Shown here: piece after piece, positions 58,619-64,000 of the stretch
How positions within the stretch are numbered: position 1 is the stretch's first letter
How the letters are laid out: every line of letters starts with the position of its first letter
NCBI RefSeq assembly: GCF_006337165.1
Contig: NZ_CP040896.1
Location: 4,774,001 to 4,838,000, forward strand
DNA length: 64,000 nucleotides
Source: Hymenobacter jejuensis
GTDB lineage: Bacteria; Bacteroidota; Bacteroidia; Cytophagales; Hymenobacteraceae
Direction of reading: 5' to 3'
Made by a program: the position numbers and the translations under genes
Notes under the pieces: generated by a model
Seen by the model: only the letters and a program-made list of their open reading frames with translations
What the model was told of the DNA's origin: nothing
Database searches by the model: none

Positions 58619-61540
58619 TTAACTTTTGGGCAGGCTATTCAATAATTGCTCCAAACTGTACTCGTCCGGAATCAAAACCTCGCGAGCCTTGCTGCCTTCA
58701 AATGGCCCTACGATGCCGGCGTGTTCGAGCTGGTCGATTAGGCGGCCAGCGCGGTTGTAGCCAAGTTTCAGGCGGCGCTGCAACAGCGAGGTGCTGCCTT
58801 GCTGGTGCGTAACGATCACGCGGGCCGCTTCCTCAAACATCGAGTCGCGGTCGGCGGCGTCGAAGTCTTCACTGCTGCTGTTGCCGCCGTCTTCGCCGGC
58901 TACTTCAGGTAGTGCGTAGGCTTCGGGGTAGCCTTGCTGCTCGCCCACAAAATCGCAGAGGCGATCGACTTCGGGCGTGTCGATGAAGGCACATTGTACG
59001 CGAATCAGGTCAGAACCGGCTGAGAACAGCATGTCACCCTGTCCGACCAGTTGGTCGGCACCGCCGGTGTCCAGGATCGTCCGCGAGTCGATCTTCGACG
59101 TCACTTTAAAGGAAATCCGACACGGGAAGTTGGCCTTAATGATACCCGTAATTACGTTTACCGAAGGCCGCTGCGTAGCCACAATCAAGTGAATGCCGAT
59201 GGCACGAGCCAGCTGCGCCAATCGTGCGATGGGCGTTTCCACTTCTTTGCCCGCAGTCATCATCAAGTCGGCTAACTCGTCGATTACCAACACGATAAAC
59301 GGCATGAAGCGGTGGCCTTTCTTTGGGTTGAGGCGGCGCTCCACAAACTTGCGGTTGTACTCTTTCAGGTTGCGGCAGCCAGCATCCTTGAGCAGGTCGT
59401 AGCGCCGGTCCATTTCCATGCAGAGCGAGTTGAGCGTATTTACCACCTTTTTGGTATCGGTGATGATAGCTTCTTCGGTATCAGGCAGTTTGGCCAGAAA
59501 ATGGCGCTCAATCTTATTGAAGATGCTGAGTTCCACCTTCTTCGGGTCAACGAGCACAAACTTCAGCTGCGAAGGGTGGCGCTTGTACAGCAACGAGGCC
59601 AAGATCACGTTGAGGCCCACCGACTTACCCTGGCCCGTAGCCCCGGCCATCAGCAAGTGCGGCATTTTAGCCAAGTCGGCTACGAACACCTCGTTGGTGA
59701 TGGTGCGCCCAAACGCGATGGGCAGGTCCATTTCGGTGTTCACGAACTTATCCGTGTTGAACACCGAACGAATGCTCACCATCTCTTTTTTAGTGTTCGG
59801 TACCTCAATGCCAATGGTTCCCTTACCCGGAATCGGCGCGATGATGCGAATACCTAACGCGGCCAAGCTCAGCGCTATATCGTCTTCCAGGCTCTTGATT
59901 TTGGAAATGCGAACGCCTGCATCCGGCACAATCTCATACAGCGTAACCGTAGGGCCGATAGTAGCCTTGATGCTGGCGATGTTGATGCCGTAGTGGCCCA
60001 ACGTTTCCACGATGCGGTCTTTGTTTGCTTCCAGCTCTTCCTTGCTGACTTGCGCCTTGGCGGCACCGTAGTCATTAAGCAATTCCAACGTAGGATACTG
60101 ATAGCGAGGCAGATCCAGCGTAGGGTCGTAGTTGACCGTGGGCATCGCTTCGCTATCGTCGTCTTCGGCAATAGCAGCCATGTCGGCGCCCGCCGAAGGG
60201 TCGAGTTCGTCGGTGGTCGTTTCGATTTCCAGGGCGGGCGTAGGCACTTCACGCAGGACGGAGGCAACCGGCGCTGGTGCATTGGAATCGGCTAGATCCG
60301 CCAAGGAAAGCGGTGTTGGGATCCGCGAAGCAACCGGTGCAACAGGCTCAGGCTCAGCTGCGGGGGCTTCGATTGAAAAGCTCGGACCAGTGCTGGCCAC
60401 TGCTCCTGTCGCTGCCATAGTTGCAGCAGCGCTCAGAGGTGCGCTCGCAGCCGACGCGACCGTAAGCGGCACGCTGGCCGATGCAGCTATGTTATTGGCT
60501 ACCTGATTGTTAGCAACGCTGCCGTTATTTGTAATGGGTAGCTGATCAGATGGCTCATCTTCGCTCAAGCTGGGTTTGCTGACAACAGGTTGAGAACGAG
60601 AGGGTTGGGCAACTGGGCCTACCCGGCGCACGGTCATGCCCATTGCGTCATCCTCTTCTTCCTGATCGAGTGAGGCGGTGGGGTTGGCATTGTGGTTTAC
60701 GCCCAAGCCAGCGTGTTCATACAGATCTTTCTCGTTTGAAGTAGGCGCAGGAGCCAGATCGTCGTCCTCGTCGGCGCTGCGGCGCAGGTTTAGGGTTGTA
60801 ACGTTGAAGAAGAAAACAACGAATGAAATCAACAGAAAGGCAAGCAAAAGCACTGTACCCCAGCCAATTAGGCTATCGAGCCACAGCGCTGCTTCGTAGC
60901 CCACGCCCCCACTGAGGAAGTCGAGGTTGTGCGCCAGAATTGGGTCAGCATCGGGCGCTTCCAACGTGAGCACCAGATAGCCCATCAGCACACTCAACCA
61001 CACCATTACAAAGAGGCACAGCGCCAGCACGTAGCTAATGGACACGTCGGCGCGGCGGAATACAATCTTGTACCCCAGGAAGAACACCACGGGAATGACT
61101 GCGAAAGCAGCCACTCCGAAACCCTTGTAAATCAGGGCTTGCGCGAGCATAGCGCCAATCAGCCCCAGCCAGTTGCCCGATTCCTGGCCGGCTTCTTTCA
61201 CCGGCGTGCTGCTTACGCTTTCCACCACGCTTTGGTCGGCGTGTCCGGTGAACAGGAACGACACAAACGCGATGGTGAGGTAAATAGAAGCCAGCAGGAA
61301 GAAGAACCCGAGGAAAAGCTGAAAACGCCGATCGCGCAAGAAAGAAAACGCCCCGCGCAGGGAAGGCAGTTTCAGAGGGCGGCGCGGAGCTTTCGGAGCC
61401 TTTGTCGTTTTGGGTTCGGTCCGGCGAGGCTCGCGGGGAGCTTCGGCAGCCGGCTTCGGCTGATTTCGTACCGGCCGCGGCTCGTTGTTGCGGCTCGGAA
61501 TCGGAGAATCAGGTTGTTTGTAGGTATTATTCTTAGCCAT
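58619..61540 (-). CDS. ftsK: FtsK/SpoIIIE DNA translocase
   Basis: A 973-residue septal DNA pump. Four N-terminal membrane helices lie within about 60-260 ('LFLGFFFLLASIYLTIAFVSFLF', 'VAAFAVIPVVFFLGYKIVF'). A long Pro/Ala/Ser/Val-rich linker follows to about 490. The motor has the alpha/beta domains 'LPRYQYPTLELLNDYGAAKAQVSKEELEANKDRIVETLGHYG', Walker A 'LLMAGATGQGKSVGLNV' and Walker B 'FIVLVIDELADLMM'. The C-terminal gamma winged-helix is 'LLQRRLKLGYNRAGRLIDQLEHAGIVGPFEGSKAREVLI', which binds KOPS-type sites and XerD. The start at 61540 is preferred; its -7 promoter (TAAATTTG, 61566-61559) is inside the upstream gene's 3' end. Confidence 0.95.
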   Translation of the reverse strand: MAKNNTYKQPDSPIPSRNNEPRPVRNQPKPAAEAPREPRRTEPKTTKAPKAPRRPLKLPSLRGAFSFLRDRRFQLFLGFFFLLASIYLTIAFVSFLFTGHADQSVVESVSSTPVKEAGQESGNWLGLIGAMLAQALIYKGFGVAAFAVIPVVFFLGYKIVFRRADVSISYVLALCLFVMVWLSVLMGYLVLTLEAPDADPILAHNLDFLSGGVGYEAALWLDSLIGWGTVLLLAFLLISFVVFFFNVTTLNLRRSADEDDDLAPAPTSNEKDLYEHAGLGVNHNANPTASLDQEEEDDAMGMTVRRVGPVAQPSRSQPVVSKPSLSEDEPSDQLPITNNGSVANNQVANNIAASASVPLTVASAASAPLSAAATMAATGAVASTGPSFSIEAPAAEPEPVAPVASRIPTPLSLADLADSNAPAPVASVLREVPTPALEIETTTDELDPSAGADMAAIAEDDDSEAMPTVNYDPTLDLPRYQYPTLELLNDYGAAKAQVSKEELEANKDRIVETLGHYGINIASIKATIGPTVTLYEIVPDAGVRISKIKSLEDDIALSLAALGIRIIAPIPGKGTIGIEVPNTKKEMVSIRSVFNTDKFVNTEMDLPIAFGRTITNEVFVADLAKMPHLLMAGATGQGKSVGLNVILASLLYKRHPSQLKFVLVDPKKVELSIFNKIERHFLAKLPDTEEAIITDTKKVVNTLNSLCMEMDRRYDLLKDAGCRNLKEYNRKFVERRLNPKKGHRFMPFIVLVIDELADLMMTAGKEVETPIARLAQLARAIGIHLIVATQRPSVNVITGIIKANFPCRISFKVTSKIDSRTILDTGGADQLVGQGDMLFSAGSDLIRVQCAFIDTPEVDRLCDFVGEQQGYPEAYALPEVAGEDGGNSSSEDFDAADRDSMFEEAARVIVTHQQGSTSLLQRRLKLGYNRAGRLIDQLEHAGIVGPFEGSKAREVLIPDEYSLEQLLNSLPKS

Positions 61541-63326
61541 TCTTGCACACCAAAAGGCCAAATTTAGAGATTTCTGGCAGTTTCTGCCCTACCGCAGCCC
61601 CCGGCTTGGGACTCGACGAAGGCACTACTTCGTAAAGATACACGCGCCAGTACGCCGTCCTAGCCGAAAACACGCCCCGCAGCTGCAATCCGCTGCGAGC
61701 CGGGGCTTGCAGCTGCACCGCCGACAGCACATACCGCCCGCCTAAGCGCTGAAAAGCTGCGGCGTCGAAGGCCCAGTCCTGCACTTGCTGATGCTGGCGG
61801 GCGCTTACCCGAAAATTTCTTCCCAATTCAGCTGAAAAAAGATAACAACGGTTGCCCCAGTCGTCGAAGTATGTGCGTAGCGCGGCATTTTTAGCCAATT
61901 CGCCCGCGATCAGGGGCCGAAATTCGTGCTTGTAGGCCAGTGGGTAGTTATTTTGGTAGCTGTCGAGAGTATAGAAACTGTTGAGCTGGGCCACACTGGG
62001 CGGAAACCCTAAACACGCTACCCGATACAACGCCGGCGGGCCAGCATTCTCCATTGTATAGCGTTGAATATCAGCAAATAACGAAGGCGCAACATACGCC
62101 TGATAATTTGGCTCGTCGGGCAGCGGCCGGCCGGCCAGTTCGCGCAGGTTGTTCAGCCATTCGGCATTCATTCCCAGCCCGATCAGCAATTGCAGCGCGA
62201 TAAAAGCTGCCTGTAACTTCCGGCTCGTCAGCCAGCGCAGGCTGAGCACCAACACCACAAACCACAACAAAGGCGTCAGGAAGTGGAAGCGGCTGAGGTT
62301 GAAGGTGCGCAACGGCGGAATGACCCGTTGCAAAGAATCGGTGATTTGCTGCGCAAAACCGCAGAACAGCGCCACGACAGCCAGCGCTACCAGCAGCGGC
62401 AGCACCTGGCGCAGCACAGCCCGGCGCTTGGCAGCGGGCGTCAGCAGGAAAGCGGCGCCTACGGCAAGTACTGCCGCGCCGCGGAAAAAACGGCTGGCGT
62501 GATAATGACCCGTTACGAAATACAGAAAAGCACTTTTGAGCTGTGCCGCGAGCGTTTGCGGACCGAGTTTACCCAAATCAAATTCTACGCGGTGCGGCAC
62601 GAACTGCTTGGCAATCAGCAAGGAATACAGCAGCGGATATTCAACTACTAAGTATAAGATGGTCAGGAGGGCCATGCCCAGCAGCACGCGCTTGCTGATG
62701 CCTCTCCCCTGCTGCCAATCCCAGAGCAGCAGCCCGGCCAGCGCTACGAGCACAAACGGCCCCACAAACACAAAAAACGACCACAACGGAAACCCTGCGA
62801 TCAAGGCCCAATCGGTCCAGCGGCTGCGGCCTTGGCGCAGGTTGAGAAAGGCCAGCAACAACCAAGGCTGCCCCAACACTGACATGCCGTACATCGAGTA
62901 CACCGGCAGCACAGCCCACGCCAACGCCAAACCCGCCGCTAACGCCTTATCATTGTCCCGCTTAAGAAAGTGAGCGCGCAGCAGCGCATACATCCCCAGC
63001 AACGCCAGCACTCGCACCAGTGCCTGGTGCACTAAGTAAGCCGGGAGCGGCTCCAGCAACGCAAATACTGCCACCGTCACGCTCAGGCCCGAGCGCATGG
63101 CGTTGCGCGGCAGGCCGTTCATAACGGGCGGCACCACAGCCGTCGGGCGGTAGTCGAGGGCGACGTGGTAGCGCGTGAGCAGGTACGGAATGCTGATCTC
63201 GGTATCGAGATTGTCGTCGATGGTAACGTAGCTGCGCTCCCGCAGAATAGCGAAAGGCAGCAAAAACAGCAGCAGCCCCAGCAAGGCCAGATGCAGCGGT
63301 TTGGAAGGCAAAGAAAAAGGAGACAT
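61533..63326 (-). CDS. Large polytopic membrane protein upstream of ftsK
   Basis: A 597-residue membrane protein with about 10-12 helices ('LHLALLGLLLFLLPFAIL', 'LVALAGLLLWDWQ', 'AVLAVGAAFLLTP', 'LLVALAVVALFCGFAQ', 'FLTPLLWFVVLVLSLRWL'). The first loop has the acid pair in 'RSYVTIDDNLDTEISIPYLLTRYHV', which resembles GT-C-fold or DUF6044-type membrane enzymes. The C-terminal ~170 residues form a soluble domain ('PPALYRVACLGFPPSVAQLNSFYTLDSYQNNYPLAYKHEFRPLI'). I cannot assign a function. The ATG at 63326 is used because it follows a -7 element (TACTTTTG, 63350-63343) by 16 bases. It overlaps the ftsK start by 8 bases. Confidence 0.75.
   Translation of the reverse strand: MSPFSLPSKPLHLALLGLLLFLLPFAILRERSYVTIDDNLDTEISIPYLLTRYHVALDYRPTAVVPPVMNGLPRNAMRSGLSVTVAVFALLEPLPAYLVHQALVRVLALLGMYALLRAHFLKRDNDKALAAGLALAWAVLPVYSMYGMSVLGQPWLLLAFLNLRQGRSRWTDWALIAGFPLWSFFVFVGPFVLVALAGLLLWDWQQGRGISKRVLLGMALLTILYLVVEYPLLYSLLIAKQFVPHRVEFDLGKLGPQTLAAQLKSAFLYFVTGHYHASRFFRGAAVLAVGAAFLLTPAAKRRAVLRQVLPLLVALAVVALFCGFAQQITDSLQRVIPPLRTFNLSRFHFLTPLLWFVVLVLSLRWLTSRKLQAAFIALQLLIGLGMNAEWLNNLRELAGRPLPDEPNYQAYVAPSLFADIQRYTMENAGPPALYRVACLGFPPSVAQLNSFYTLDSYQNNYPLAYKHEFRPLIAGELAKNAALRTYFDDWGNRCYLFSAELGRNFRVSARQHQQVQDWAFDAAAFQRLGGRYVLSAVQLQAPARSGLQLRGVFSARTAYWRVYLYEVVPSSSPKPGAAVGQKLPEISKFGLLVCKNG
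61559..61566 (-). promoter_or_regulatory. -7 promoter element of ftsK
   Basis: Minus strand TAAATTTG matches TAnnTTTG, 18 bases before the ftsK ATG, inside the last codons of the upstream membrane protein gene. Confidence 0.5.
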
Positions 63327-63342
63327 ACGGCAGAAGTTGGCG

Positions 63343-63350
63343 CAAAAGTA
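63343..63350 (-). promoter_or_regulatory. -7 promoter element of the membrane protein gene
   Basis: Minus strand TACTTTTG matches TAnnTTTG, 16 bases before the ATG at 63326. It supports this start over the longer frame from 63416. Confidence 0.6.
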
Positions 63351-63436
63351 ACGCCCTGCACCGCCGCGCCGGACCAAAGCTTTGTGCATAAACATAAGTA
63401 TTTGACAATCAAACACTTATGTTTAAGCCTTAAAAT

Positions 63437-64000
63437 TTAGCTCCGGGGATGAAATTCTGTGATGACCTGCCGCAGGTAATCGCGGTCGAGGTGTGTATAA
63501 ATTTCGGTGGTGGTAATGCTTTCGTGGCCCAGCATCTCCTGCACGGCCCGCAGGTCGGCGCCGCCTTCGATGAGGTGCGTGGCGAAGCTATGGCGAAACG
63601 TGTGCGGGCTGATAGTTTTGCGAACGCCGGCTTTGCTGGCTAAGTCCTTGATAATGTTGAAGATCATCACCCGCGATAGCTTAGAGCCGCGCTTGTTGAG
63701 AAACACCACATCTTCGTGCCCGGGCTGAATGTCGAGGTGGGCGCGAATGCCGCTGAGGTAAAAGCCCAGATGCTTGAGCGCGTCGCGGCCGATGGGCACG
63801 AGGCGCTCCTTATTGCCTTTGCCCGTCACGCGCACAAAGCCTTGGTCGGCGTAGAGGTTGGAGAGGCGCAGCTCCGTCAGTTCCGACACGCGCAGGCCCG
63901 ACGAGTACAACACTTCCAAGATGGCCCGGTTGCGGGTGCCTTCCGGCGTACTCAGGTCTACCGAATCCAGGAGTTGCACAATCTCTTCGTACGCTAACGT
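63437..64000 (-). CDS. xerD: XerD-type tyrosine recombinase, C-terminal part (runs off window)
   Basis: At least 187 residues of the catalytic domain of a tyrosine recombinase; the N-terminal part lies beyond 64000. The catalytic residues are Arg in 'YSSGLRVSELTELRL', Lys in 'RVTGKGNKERLVPIG', H-x-x-R in 'ISPHTFRHSFATHLIEGGADLR', His in 'MLGHESITTTEIYTH' and the nucleophilic Tyr in 'EIYTH'. The pattern and the end 'RDYLRQVITEFHPRS' match XerC/XerD proteins used in chromosome dimer resolution at dif. Its closeness to ftsK, which activates XerD, supports the XerD reading. The frame continues unbroken to the window edge, so the GTG at 63979 is not the start. Confidence 0.92.
   Translation of the reverse strand, partial: TLAYEEIVQLLDSVDLSTPEGTRNRAILEVLYSSGLRVSELTELRLSNLYADQGFVRVTGKGNKERLVPIGRDALKHLGFYLSGIRAHLDIQPGHEDVVFLNKRGSKLSRVMIFNIIKDLASKAGVRKTISPHTFRHSFATHLIEGGADLRAVQEMLGHESITTTEIYTHLDRDYLRQVITEFHPRS

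Overview
The window reads as chromosome of a Cytophagales-type Bacteroidota, most likely Hymenobacter or a close relative. The reasons are: many starts preceded by the Bacteroidota -7 promoter element TAnnTTTG rather than a Shine-Dalgarno site, a PorX-type regulator (type IX secretion), a fused LpxC-FabZ, a DUF2851 protein, a TonB-dependent receptor with a carboxypeptidase-like N-terminus, and GC-rich codon use. The genus is an inference. No rRNA, tRNA, CRISPR array, phage or complete insertion sequence was found.

Layout. 1-4.6 kb: two glycosyltransferases (one cut by the edge), a K+ channel with an RCK domain, and dnaG, all on minus. 4.7-7.8 kb: mrp and a NifU-like protein (Fe-S cluster assembly), a 151-bp inverted-repeat element, then fumarylacetoacetase. 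7.9-19.1 kb: a minus-strand short-chain carboxylate locus with acs, prpE, a receiver-only response regulator, a symporter-histidine kinase fusion, a small two-helix membrane protein, an MHS-type permease, a porin, and a stand-alone zinc-ribbon/HTH protein resembling IS1 InsA. 19.3-23 kb: flavin reductase-like protein, GNAT, alanine dehydrogenase, tsaE.

23.1-35.2 kb looks like an accessory block: serine hydrolase lipoprotein, tail-anchored alpha/beta hydrolase, MarR regulator plus outer-membrane receptor with operator-like palindromes around its promoter, a GT-C / HAD phosphatase / UbiA prenyltransferase / GT-C glycan module, and an AT-rich orphan lipoprotein. 35.3-42.7 kb returns to core genes: porX, an HD-domain protein, lpxD, lpxC-fabZ, lpxA and an ABC ATPase. 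43-54.3 kb is housekeeping: DUF4197, cinA, a 2-oxoacid dehydrogenase E2, valS, ferredoxin, acyl-CoA reductase, a nucleoside phosphorylase and trhO. 54.4-64 kb: NeuD-like acetyltransferase, a polytopic membrane protein, DUF2851, lolA, ftsK, another large membrane protein, and the C-terminal part of a XerD-type recombinase.

The most interesting parts are these. (1) The GT-C/HAD/UbiA/GT-C cluster, which resembles the logic of the mycobacterial polyprenyl-phospho-pentose pathway. (2) The carboxylate locus, which pairs a transporter-kinase with a receiver that has no output domain and a domesticated transposase-like DNA-binding protein. (3) The MarR-receptor pair, whose -7 element sits exactly between two TACGAA/TTCGTA palindromes. 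(4) Promoters almost abutting start codons (lpxD, dnaG), which predict leaderless or nearly leaderless mRNAs. Many genes end in unusually long, near-perfect hairpins.
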